Assembly (NCBI GenBank): GCA_045637425.1 | Contig: JAZTZL010000037.1 | Coordinates: forward strand, 1 to 64,000 | Source of the DNA: CAJGBR01 sp045637425 | GTDB lineage: Bacteria; Bacteroidota; Bacteroidia; Bacteroidales; Rikenellaceae | Length of the DNA: 64,000 nucleotides | Direction of reading: 5' to 3' | Shown: positions 9,714 to 17,586 of the stretch, one piece after another | Layout: each line of letters opens with the position of its first letter | How positions within the stretch are numbered: position 1 is the first letter of the stretch | The notes under the pieces: generated by a model | Told to the model about the DNA's origin: nothing | Seen by the model: only the letters and a program-made list of their open reading frames with translations | Database searches by the model: none | Position numbers and translations under genes: made by a program

Positions 9714-9749
9714 AAAAAATCCTGTTGTCATAATCAACAGGATTTTTTT
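9714..9749. terminator. Bidirectional terminator between yqeY and the feo operon
   Basis: Stem AAATCCTGTTG/CAACAGGATTT with A and T runs on both sides. It can end the yqeY transcript (plus) and the carAB-feoAB transcript (minus). Confidence 0.85.
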
Positions 9750-9768
9750 GTATCTTGACTTCTTGTCA

Positions 9769-9948
9769 CTATTTTATTTTCGATTTGTCCTTCTCGCACC
9801 CTTTTTTCAGCGGGCAATCGCCACACCCTCCTGTTGCACAACTATTGTCCAAGTCACACCCGCAACCATACGAACGACGTCTGAAGATTGCCATAAATGC
9901 TATTACCACACACACTCCGACTGCGATAAACGTGAACCACTCCTGCAT
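9769..9948 (-). CDS. FeoB-associated Cys-rich membrane protein
   Basis: A 59-residue protein, short enough to escape most gene finders. One N-terminal membrane helix (residues 4-22, MQEWFTFIAVGV...) is followed by a basic RRR stop-transfer and a cysteine cluster with the pattern CGC-x5-C-x4-C-x2-C-x5-C. The ATG lies 1 base after the feoB stop codon, which implies translational coupling. Small Cys-rich membrane proteins of this type regularly sit behind feoB and are thought to handle ferrous iron at the transporter; that role is inferred. Confidence 0.85.
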   Translation of the reverse strand: MQEWFTFIAVGVCVVIAFMAIFRRRSYGCGCDLDNSCATGGCGDCPLKKGCEKDKSKIK

Positions 9949-9949
9949 A

Positions 9950-12259
9950 CTAAATAAAAAATTGTCCTATGTTCCAAACCAAAAATGTAACTACCCACGC
10001 CACTGCCGTAGTGTAAATTGCCGAGAATACAGCCCATTTCATTCCGGCCTCACGACGCACCGCTACAATCGCAGCAATACAGGGCAGATACAACAATATG
10101 AACAACATCAAACAATATGCCGTAAGCGGTGTAAAACTATCATTTGTTCGCAACATCTCAATCAGCGACTCCTCGCTATCGCCAGACTCGTTTAGAACAG
10201 TCATCGTACTAATAACAATCTCTTTTGCAGCCAAACCCGACAACAGACTCACACCAATCTGCCAATCAAATCCCAATGGTTCGAGTACAGGCTCCATAAC
10301 CTGACCCAACTGACCGATATATGTATCTTTGAGTTCTCTGTCTGCAGGGTAATTACTCATAGCCCAAATGATGACTGATGCTACGAGGATTACCGTACCC
10401 ATCTTCTTGATGTACTGACCTGCGCGATTCCACATATGTCGAACCACGCTGCGAGCAGTAGGTATTCTGTAAGGCGGCAACTCCATTACAAACGACACCT
10501 CCTCTTTATTAAAGAAGAACTTTTTGAGCATTATGGCAGAAAGTATCGCTACGACACCACCAATAATATACATTGATGAAAGTATAAGTCCCTGACCTCG
10601 CTCGAAAAATGCAGTAATAAGCAGCAGATACACAGGCAATCGAGCACTGCAAGACATAAACGGCATAATCAATATTGTGAGCAGTCGGTCTTTGCGGCTC
10701 TCCAAAGTTCTGGTTGCCATTATGGCGGGGACATTGCAGCCAAATCCCATAATCAGCGGCAAGAACGACTTTCCGTGCAATCCGATTCGGTGCATAATTC
10801 TATCCATAATGAACGCTGTTCGAGCCATATAACCCGTATCCTCCATAATCGCAATGAACAGGAATAATATCAAGATATTTGGCATAAAGACCATAACTCC
10901 ACCCACGCCTGCAATTACGCCCTCGACCAGCAACTCCTTAAAAGGGCCGTCGGTCATAATTCGACTCACCCAATCGCCCAGCGCCGAGAATCCCATATCA
11001 ATCCAATCTGCGGGGTACTGCCCCAATGTGAATGTAATCTGGAACATCGACCACATCAGCAGCAAAAATATCGGGAATCCCCATATTTTGTGAGTCAAAA
11101 CCGCATCGGCTCGGTAACCTTTGGTGTGTTTTGCACTACTGCCTTTGGTGTATGTTTCATTTAGCGCTCCCGTAATGAAGGCAAACCGCGCATTGGTAAT
11201 AAGAGATTCTACCTTCTCGCCAAAAATGCGTTCAAGGCGAGTCTGTTCGCGCTCGACTACGGCATTTATATGTTTCGAGTTGGGATAAACCGATAGCTCT
11301 TCACGGACTACCTTATCTCCCTCGAGCAACTTAATCGAAAGATAACGAGATGAATATCTGGCTACAAGGTCTTTGTTTGCGCGGACTGTGGTCTGAATAG
11401 CGACGATGCTCTGTTCGAGTTCATCTCCATAACTGATGTGAATATGTCGCAACGTCGGATCGGTATCCTCGTAAGCCTCGATTACACATCTGACCAAATC
11501 GTCAATACCTTTGTCTTTGGCTGCCACCGTAGGCACCATCGGAATACCCAACAACTTACCCAACGTATCGTAGTCCAACTGCGCCTCCTCCTTTTCCAAT
11601 TCGTCATACATATTCAGTGCAATGACTACCTTGAGGTTCATATCAATCAACTGAGTAGTCAGCAGCAGATTACGCTCAAGATTCGACGCATCTACGACAT
11701 TGACAACAACGTCTGGCATCTGCTCTGCAATATGTTTTCTTACATAAAGCTCTTCGGGCGAGTACTCGGTAATAGAGTATGTTCCGGGCAAGTCGGAGAG
11801 GTTTATTCTGTAACCATACCTATCGACGTGTGTAGTTTTTGCTCCGACAGTAACGCCGCTGTAATTTCCAACGTGCTCGTTCGCGCCGGATATCATATTG
11901 AACAGCGATGTCTTGCCGCTATTGGGATTACCAACCAAAGCGACGTTTATCACCTTCGACTGCGAACGCTGACGCTGTTCGTCATTATGTTCCTCTACTG
12001 CAGTCTGGCCACAAACCGCATCGACAAATGGTTTGCAATCCGTATCGACTTCAATCAGAGATGCTTCACTGCGTCTGAGGGCTACTCTGTAACCCATAAT
12101 CTCATATTCAATCGGGTCGGACATCGGAGCGCTCTTGATAACGCGAATGCCTTTACCTCGAACGAATCCCATCTCCATAACCCTACGACGAAACGAGCCG
12201 TGACCGTATATCTTTACAATCACAGCACGTTCGTTAGATGCAAGTTCTGAAAGTCTCAT
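9950..12259 (-). CDS. feoB: Ferrous iron transporter, FeoA-FeoB fusion
   Basis: Inner-membrane Fe(II) uptake protein of 769 residues. Residues 1-75 form a FeoA (SH3-like) domain fused to FeoB. A G-protein domain follows with G1 GNPNSGKT at 110-117 and a downstream DLPGTYS G3 motif, then a helical spacer and a polytopic transport domain with paired Gate motifs (around GFGCNVPAIMATR and GLAAKEIVIST). The gene lies 26 bases after carB with no recognisable promoter between them. The fusion makes a separate feoA unnecessary. Confidence 0.96.
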   Translation of the reverse strand: MRLSELASNERAVIVKIYGHGSFRRRVMEMGFVRGKGIRVIKSAPMSDPIEYEIMGYRVALRRSEASLIEVDTDCKPFVDAVCGQTAVEEHNDEQRQRSQSKVINVALVGNPNSGKTSLFNMISGANEHVGNYSGVTVGAKTTHVDRYGYRINLSDLPGTYSITEYSPEELYVRKHIAEQMPDVVVNVVDASNLERNLLLTTQLIDMNLKVVIALNMYDELEKEEAQLDYDTLGKLLGIPMVPTVAAKDKGIDDLVRCVIEAYEDTDPTLRHIHISYGDELEQSIVAIQTTVRANKDLVARYSSRYLSIKLLEGDKVVREELSVYPNSKHINAVVEREQTRLERIFGEKVESLITNARFAFITGALNETYTKGSSAKHTKGYRADAVLTHKIWGFPIFLLLMWSMFQITFTLGQYPADWIDMGFSALGDWVSRIMTDGPFKELLVEGVIAGVGGVMVFMPNILILFLFIAIMEDTGYMARTAFIMDRIMHRIGLHGKSFLPLIMGFGCNVPAIMATRTLESRKDRLLTILIMPFMSCSARLPVYLLLITAFFERGQGLILSSMYIIGGVVAILSAIMLKKFFFNKEEVSFVMELPPYRIPTARSVVRHMWNRAGQYIKKMGTVILVASVIIWAMSNYPADRELKDTYIGQLGQVMEPVLEPLGFDWQIGVSLLSGLAAKEIVISTMTVLNESGDSEESLIEMLRTNDSFTPLTAYCLMLFILLYLPCIAAIVAVRREAGMKWAVFSAIYTTAVAWVVTFLVWNIGQFFI

Positions 12260-12285
12260 ACAGACTTAACTCACTATTTATCAGA

Positions 12286-15200
12286 TTAATATTCGTTCCA
12301 GCTCTTAATTTTGATATCCTCTCTTGAAAGTTTACAGAATGCCATAATGAATGCTGAAGCCAGACGCGCATTTGTAATCAACGGAATATTATAGTCGATC
12401 GCGCTGCGGCGGATAGTATAGTCATTATTGAGTTCATCTTTCGAGAGATTCTTCGGGATATTTACAACCAAGTCAATCTTCTTCTCTTTGATGTACTCCA
12501 GCGTATTCGGAGTTTCGTTTTGGTCTGGCCAATAGAGAACCGTAGCCTTCACGCCGTGTTCTTCGAGATACTTAGCAGTACCCTTCGTTGCAAAGATGTT
12601 ATAACCTCTCTCCTGCAAAGCCTTGGCCGGAGCAACCATTTCAATTTTCGAACGGCTATCACCTGTCGACAACAACACGTTGCGTTCAGGGATTTTATAA
12701 CCTACAGACAACATTGACTTGAGAATTGCTTCATAGAAGTCCTCACCGATACAGCCGACTTCTCCCGTAGATGCCATCTCTACCCCCAACACCGGATCGG
12801 CTTGTTGCAATCGAGAGAATGAGAACTGCGACGCCTTGATTCCAACGTAATCCAATTCGAAGAACGATTTGTGCGGCACTTCGACCGGCAATCCCAACAT
12901 AATGCGAGTTGCAATATCAATAAAGTTTACTTTCAACACTTTAGAAACAAACGGGAAGCTACGCGAAGCTCTCAGATTACATTCAATAACCTTGATGTCG
13001 TTATCCTTAGCCAAGAACTGAATGTTGAACGGACCGCTGATGTGGAGTCCCTTAGCAATCTGGCGAGTAATCTTCTTAATTCTGCGCATTGTTTCCACAT
13101 ACATCTTCTGAGCCGGGAATACCATTGTAGCGTCGCCTGAGTGTACACCTGCGAACTCAACGTGTTCAGAGATTGCGTAAACTATGATTTCGCCATCTTT
13201 TGCGACTGCATCGATTTCAACCTCCTTAGCATTCTGCACAAATTCTGACACTACCACAGGATATTTCTTCGACACATTTGTAGCCAATGTCAGGAAGTGT
13301 TCCAACTCTTCACGGTTAGACACCACGTTCATTGCAGCACCTGAGAGTACATAAGAAGGACGCACCAATACAGGGAATCCCACATTATCAACGAAATCGT
13401 AAATATCTTCCAATGATGTCATTTCTCTCCATCTTGGTTGATCGATACCAGCTTCGTCCAACATTGCTGAGAATTTGTGACGGTCTTCAGCGCGGTCGAT
13501 ATCTTCGGCAGAAGTACCCAAGATTGGTACATTTTCCTGATCCAGACGCATTGCCAAGTTATTCGGGATCTGACCGCCCACAGATACGATTACACCTTTT
13601 GGAGCCTCCAAGTCCGTTACGTCAAGCACACGTTCCAGAGTCAACTCATCAAAGTAGAGTCTGTCGCACATATCGTAGTCTGTCGATACAGTCTCCGGAT
13701 TGTAGTTAATCATAATAGACTTGTATCCGTTCTGACGAATGGTATTGATAGCATTAACGCTACACCAGTCGAACTCGACAGAACTACCGATACGGTATGC
13801 ACCTGAACCAAGTACGATTACAGAATTTCCATCTTTTGCGAATTCGATATCGTGGCTTGTACCATTGTATGTCAAATATAGATAATTAGTCTGTGCGGGG
13901 AATTCGCCTGCCAATGTATCAATTTGTTTTACATAGGGGACGATGTTACGCGATTTACGCCAAGCTCTGACTTCGAGTATTTTATCTTCTATCACATCGC
14001 TCGAACACTTTGTAACAGTACGGGCAATTTGGAAGTCAGAAAAGCCCTTCTGTTTAGCTTCAAGCATCAAGCTATCAGGGACTTCCGAGATTTGGTTGTA
14101 CTGCGAGAGTTCGCTCTCGATGTTAATAATATTTTTCAGTTTATCGAGGAACCATTTGTCAATTTTTGTAAGTTCGTTGATTCGCTCAACAGTATATCCA
14201 TTTTTAAGCGCGTGAGCAATCACGAAGATACGCTTGTCAGTTGCTACGCTCAGTTCGTGGTCGATATCTTCTACTGCAAATGCCTTATTTGCCACAAAAC
14301 CGTGCATACCCTGACCTATCATACGCAGACCCTTTTGGATAATTTCTTCAAAGGTACGACCGATAGCCATAACTTCACCAACAGACTTCATTGAAGAGCC
14401 AAGTTCACGCGATACGCTCTTGAATTTACCGAGGTCCCAACGAGGAAGTTTGCAGACTACATAGTCTAATGTAGGCTCGAAACAAGCCGATGTAGAGTGA
14501 GTTACCGAGTTCTTAAGCTGTGGCAGCCCGTATCCGAGACCCAACTTTGCAGCTACGAATGCCAACGGATAACCTGTTGCCTTTGACGCCAAAGCCGATG
14601 AACGTGACAAACGAGCATTAACTTCAATTACGCGGTAGTCTTCCGAATCTGTATCCAGAGCGAACTGCACATTACACTCGCCGACGATACCGACGTGGCG
14701 CACGATACGAATTGCGATTTCGCGCAATTTATTAACTTCTGCACTTGTCAGCGTTTGTGTCGGAGCAACTACGATACTTTCGCCCGTGTGGATACCCAGC
14801 GGGTCGAAGTTCTCCATATTGCAGACTGTGATACAGTTATTATAACGGTCGCGTACGACTTCATATTCAATTTCTTTCCAACCTTTGAGCGATTTTTCAA
14901 CCAGAATCTGCGGAGAGTAAGAGAATGCCTTCTTAGCCAGCTGGTCCATCTCTTCGTCATTATCACAGAATCCAGAACCCAGACCACCAAGCGTAAATGC
15001 CGGACGGATAATAACCGGGTAGCCCAATTCGTGAGCCATTGCCTTAGCATCTTCGACGTTTGTTACGGCGTGGCTCTTGATAGTCTTCACCCCGATTTCG
15101 TCCAATTTCTTAACGAACAAATCACGGTCTTCAGTGTCGATAATCGACTGCACCGGAGTACCCAATACCTGAATGTTGTATTTTTCGAGCACTCCCGCAC

Positions 15201-15510
15201 GGAACAGTGCTACACCACAATTGAGCGCAGTCTGTCCACCGAATGCCAACAAAATACCATCGGGACGTTCACGTTCGATAACCTGTTCAACAAAATCAGG
15301 AGTAACAGGCAACAAATACACTCTGTCGGCGATATTTTCCGAAGTTTGAATTGTTGCGATATTGGGATTTATCAGCACTGTATAAATACCCTCTTCCTTG
15401 AATGCCTTAAGAGCCTGCGAACCAGAATAGTCAAATTCACCAGCTTCGCCAATCTTCAATGCTCCCGAACCCAGCAGAAGCACCTTGTTTATCTTCTTTA
15501 TTTCTTGCAT
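12286..15510 (-). CDS. carB: Carbamoyl-phosphate synthase large subunit
   Basis: Makes carbamoyl phosphate from bicarbonate, ammonia and two ATP, for pyrimidines and arginine. The 1074 residues have the normal layout: ATP-grasp half 1 (about 1-400), oligomerisation region, ATP-grasp half 2 (about 550-935), and an MGS-like allosteric domain. Many blocks (GEFDYSGSQA, PNIATIQT, GGLGSGFC, GWKEIEYEVVRD) read like animal CPS1/CAD rather than E. coli CarB. The ATG overlaps the end of carA by 13 bases, so translation is coupled. Its partner CarA lacks glutaminase residues, so this subunit may take free ammonia. Confidence 0.96.
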   Translation of the reverse strand: MQEIKKINKVLLLGSGALKIGEAGEFDYSGSQALKAFKEEGIYTVLINPNIATIQTSENIADRVYLLPVTPDFVEQVIERERPDGILLAFGGQTALNCGVALFRAGVLEKYNIQVLGTPVQSIIDTEDRDLFVKKLDEIGVKTIKSHAVTNVEDAKAMAHELGYPVIIRPAFTLGGLGSGFCDNDEEMDQLAKKAFSYSPQILVEKSLKGWKEIEYEVVRDRYNNCITVCNMENFDPLGIHTGESIVVAPTQTLTSAEVNKLREIAIRIVRHVGIVGECNVQFALDTDSEDYRVIEVNARLSRSSALASKATGYPLAFVAAKLGLGYGLPQLKNSVTHSTSACFEPTLDYVVCKLPRWDLGKFKSVSRELGSSMKSVGEVMAIGRTFEEIIQKGLRMIGQGMHGFVANKAFAVEDIDHELSVATDKRIFVIAHALKNGYTVERINELTKIDKWFLDKLKNIINIESELSQYNQISEVPDSLMLEAKQKGFSDFQIARTVTKCSSDVIEDKILEVRAWRKSRNIVPYVKQIDTLAGEFPAQTNYLYLTYNGTSHDIEFAKDGNSVIVLGSGAYRIGSSVEFDWCSVNAINTIRQNGYKSIMINYNPETVSTDYDMCDRLYFDELTLERVLDVTDLEAPKGVIVSVGGQIPNNLAMRLDQENVPILGTSAEDIDRAEDRHKFSAMLDEAGIDQPRWREMTSLEDIYDFVDNVGFPVLVRPSYVLSGAAMNVVSNREELEHFLTLATNVSKKYPVVVSEFVQNAKEVEIDAVAKDGEIIVYAISEHVEFAGVHSGDATMVFPAQKMYVETMRRIKKITRQIAKGLHISGPFNIQFLAKDNDIKVIECNLRASRSFPFVSKVLKVNFIDIATRIMLGLPVEVPHKSFFELDYVGIKASQFSFSRLQQADPVLGVEMASTGEVGCIGEDFYEAILKSMLSVGYKIPERNVLLSTGDSRSKIEMVAPAKALQERGYNIFATKGTAKYLEEHGVKATVLYWPDQNETPNTLEYIKEKKIDLVVNIPKNLSKDELNNDYTIRRSAIDYNIPLITNARLASAFIMAFCKLSREDIKIKSWNEY

Positions 15511-16583
15511 TTTCTGATTTGTTCAATGAAATTATCGAAAAGGTATGATATATCTTCCGGACCGCGAGATGCTTCGGGCGAGAACTGCACAGAACTGAAC
15601 GGTTTTACGTTGTGAGCAATACCTTCGTTAGTTCCGTCGTTCAGGTTCGTAAACGTAGCCGACCAACCTTCGGGCAACGATTCTGAATCTACTGCGTAAC
15701 CGTGGTTTTGAGATGTCATTACTGCACGCGGCTGACCCTCAATTGCCACAGGCTGACTCGCACCTCTGTGTCCGTATTTGAGTTTTATTGTTTTAGCTCC
15801 GGCTGCCAGCGCCAAGAGTTGGTGACCCAATCCGACTCCAAAGATTGGTTTGTTGTTATCCATAGCCTTACGGATATTTTCCACTACGGCCTTATATACT
15901 TCGGGGTTACCCGGGCCATTCGACAACATCAAACCATCGTACTCCATAGCCGAGAAGTCTGAGTTGTAAGGCACTCTCACCACCTGAACGCCACGTTTCA
16001 GCAGGCTGTTTATAGTTGAAGCCTTACAACCGCAATCAACCAACACTACTTTGCAATCGCCTTCACCGTATGTAATCGGTTCAGTGCAACTCACTTCGCC
16101 AACGAGATTTTCGCCATTGGGGTTGTAGAACTCAACCTCTTTGCAACCTTCAGTCAATATCTTGCCGAGCATAACACCATTTTCGCGGATCTCTTTGGTC
16201 AATTCGCGAGTATCGATACCGAAGATTGCTGGGATATGATTATCTTTCAGCCATTGGTCGAGACTTTTTGCTGCATTCCAGTGACTATACTCGAATGAAT
16301 AATCCGTAACAATCAAACCACGAATATGAATATTTTCGGATTCAAATGCTTTTATAACGCCATCGACACGTTCAATGTCGGGCACACCATAATTACCGAT
16401 AAGCGGATAGGTCATAACAAGAATCTGTCCTCTATAAGAAGGATCAGTCAAAGATTCGGTATAACCTGTCATTGCTGTTGAAAAAACGACTTCGCCGGAA
16501 ACAGAGCACTCATCGCCAAAAGCGAAGCCTTCAAACTTTTTGCCATTCTCAAGAACCAGAGTGGCGGACTTAAATTTTGACAT
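15498..16583 (-). CDS. carA: Carbamoyl-phosphate synthase small subunit, glutaminase site lost
   Basis: The 361-residue protein has both CarA domains: the N-terminal small-chain domain (residues 1-150; FSTAMTGYTESLTDPSY is typical) and a C-terminal class I glutamine amidotransferase fold. The nucleophile elbow, normally GxCLGHQ, reads GVGLGHQ with Gly251 (codon GGA, 15831-15833) where Cys is required. The catalytic His position is Ser335 (TCG, 15579-15581) in FSPEAS; only Glu337 of the triad remains. The positions are offset by exactly 18 from E. coli C269/H353/E355. Gln-dependent activity should be absent, as in ammonia-using animal CPS1, where the Cys is Ser. Confidence 0.93.
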   Translation of the reverse strand: MSKFKSATLVLENGKKFEGFAFGDECSVSGEVVFSTAMTGYTESLTDPSYRGQILVMTYPLIGNYGVPDIERVDGVIKAFESENIHIRGLIVTDYSFEYSHWNAAKSLDQWLKDNHIPAIFGIDTRELTKEIRENGVMLGKILTEGCKEVEFYNPNGENLVGEVSCTEPITYGEGDCKVVLVDCGCKASTINSLLKRGVQVVRVPYNSDFSAMEYDGLMLSNGPGNPEVYKAVVENIRKAMDNNKPIFGVGLGHQLLALAAGAKTIKLKYGHRGASQPVAIEGQPRAVMTSQNHGYAVDSESLPEGWSATFTNLNDGTNEGIAHNVKPFSSVQFSPEASRGPEDISYLFDNFIEQIRKCKK

Positions 16584-16696
16584 TCTGCAGTACAGTTAAA
16601 TATTATTTATCATTTAGCTGAAACTGCCTCTTGTATGTCATATAGACACCGTTCAGAGGTCGAGGAACCCAGCCGAGTTTCCTCAGTTTCTGAACG
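16584..16696 (-). promoter_or_regulatory. Structured 5' leader of carA with short upstream ORF
   Basis: The predicted transcript begins close to 16691. An outer stem CGTTCAGA/TCTGAACG (16689-16696 with 16650-16657) encloses an inner stem GAGGAA/TTCCTC (16679-16684 with 16662-16667). An alternative 7-bp pairing joins 16684-16690 (GAAACTG on the RNA) with 16620-16626 (CAGTTTC). It would partly compete with the outer stem. A 12-codon ORF (MTYKRQFQLNDK, 16603-16641) ends 19 bases before carA. Together this looks like an attenuator or riboswitch-type leader; the ligand is unknown. Confidence 0.45.
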
Positions 16697-16697
16697 A

Positions 16698-16729
16698 CAA
16701 AATTAGAAAATTTATTTCGATTTCACAAA
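16698..16729 (-). promoter_or_regulatory. Promoter of carAB-feoAB
   Basis: Minus-strand -7 box TAATTTTG (16698-16705) and -33 TTTG (16726-16729), spacer 20: full Bacteroidota consensus. Confidence 0.7.
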
Positions 16730-16757
16730 CAATAGTCACATTTTTACAAAAAAAATT

Positions 16758-16765
16758 TACCTTTG
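16758..16765 (+). promoter_or_regulatory. Promoter of the TrmH-type gene, very close to the start codon
   Basis: TACCTTTG ends 4 bases before the ATG at 16770. Initiation about 7 bases downstream of such a box would fall at or near the start codon, implying a leaderless or nearly leaderless mRNA. Confidence 0.5.
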
Positions 16766-16769
16766 CGCT

Positions 16770-17498
16770 ATGATTACAAAGGCTGAAATAAACTTAATTC
16801 GCTCGCTCGGCGACAAGCGCAATCGCGCAAAATACGGTGTATTCGTTGTTGAAGGCATCAAGTCTATCTCGGAAATGAGTCAGGCAGGACTTGAAATGGA
16901 GGCACTCTACACAACGACCGACAGTGCAGGAAAGATGATCAAACCAAGTGAAATGGAGCGCATTTCTGCGCTGAAATCCCCCACAGAACATTTGGCGCTA
17001 TTCCGCATTCCCAAACAGCAGCTCAACTCAGAACAGGTCAGAAGCGATATCACTTTGGTACTTGACGATGTGCAGGATCCTGGCAATCTGGGCACCATTA
17101 TCCGCCTTGCCGATTGGTTTGGAATCAAGCAAATTGTCTGCTCGCCGGCTACGGCAGACGCATTCAACCCCAAAACTATCCAATCAACTATGGGAGCAAT
17201 CGCGCGAGTGAATGTTTATTACACCCAGCTCGACACATTTTTCGAACAATTTAACGATATTCCCTGCTGCGGCACCTTCCTCGACGGCGAGAATATTTAC
17301 TCAGCAGAACTCCCCCTGCCCGCAATAATCGTTATGGGCAACGAGGGCAATGGCATTTCGGACAAGGTGTCAGAATTTGTCAATAAACGCATTACAATCC
17401 CACCCTATCCTCTGCAGTCCAATACTGTCGAGTCGCTCAACGTAGCAATGGCTACGGCTATCGTTTGCGCCGAATTCCGACGCAGATTAAAAAAATAG
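16770..17498 (+). CDS. TrmH/SpoU family RNA 2'-O-methyltransferase
   Basis: SPOUT-class methyltransferase of 242 residues acting on tRNA or 23S rRNA. The N-terminal substrate-binding domain carries the family start (LGDKRNRAKYGVFVVEGIK). The knotted SAM domain has its three motifs: DPGNLGTIIRLADWFG, IVMGNEGNGIS and a final TVESLNVAMATAI. The family start fits the first ATG, which leaves almost no 5' untranslated region. The target nucleotide cannot be predicted. Confidence 0.9.
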   Translation: MITKAEINLIRSLGDKRNRAKYGVFVVEGIKSISEMSQAGLEMEALYTTTDSAGKMIKPSEMERISALKSPTEHLALFRIPKQQLNSEQVRSDITLVLDDVQDPGNLGTIIRLADWFGIKQIVCSPATADAFNPKTIQSTMGAIARVNVYYTQLDTFFEQFNDIPCCGTFLDGENIYSAELPLPAIIVMGNEGNGISDKVSEFVNKRITIPPYPLQSNTVESLNVAMATAIVCAEFRRRLKK

Positions 17499-17530
17499 GC
17501 ATTCAATTTGGCATTTAACGAAAAATAAAC

Positions 17531-17576
17531 GATATTTGTACCTTAATAATATTGTGTATACCCGAAATTATCGGGT
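17531..17576 (+). promoter_or_regulatory. Promoter and leader hairpin of ricT
   Basis: GATATTTG (17531-17538), one mismatch from TAnnTTTG, with TTTG 18-20 bases upstream. Within the leader a stem ACCCGA/TCGGGT (17560-17576) stands 10 bases before the ATG and could affect ribosome access. Confidence 0.35.
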
Positions 17577-17586
17577 TTGATTTGTT

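Noticed and set aside
11438..12250. 270-residue plus-strand frame opposite feoB
   Set aside because: Shadow of the FeoA and G-domain coding sequence; His/Ile-rich with no recognisable motif.
14695..15615. 306-residue plus-strand frame opposite carB
   Set aside because: Antisense shadow of the conserved carB/carA coding region; no family features, and codon choice is dictated by the real gene.
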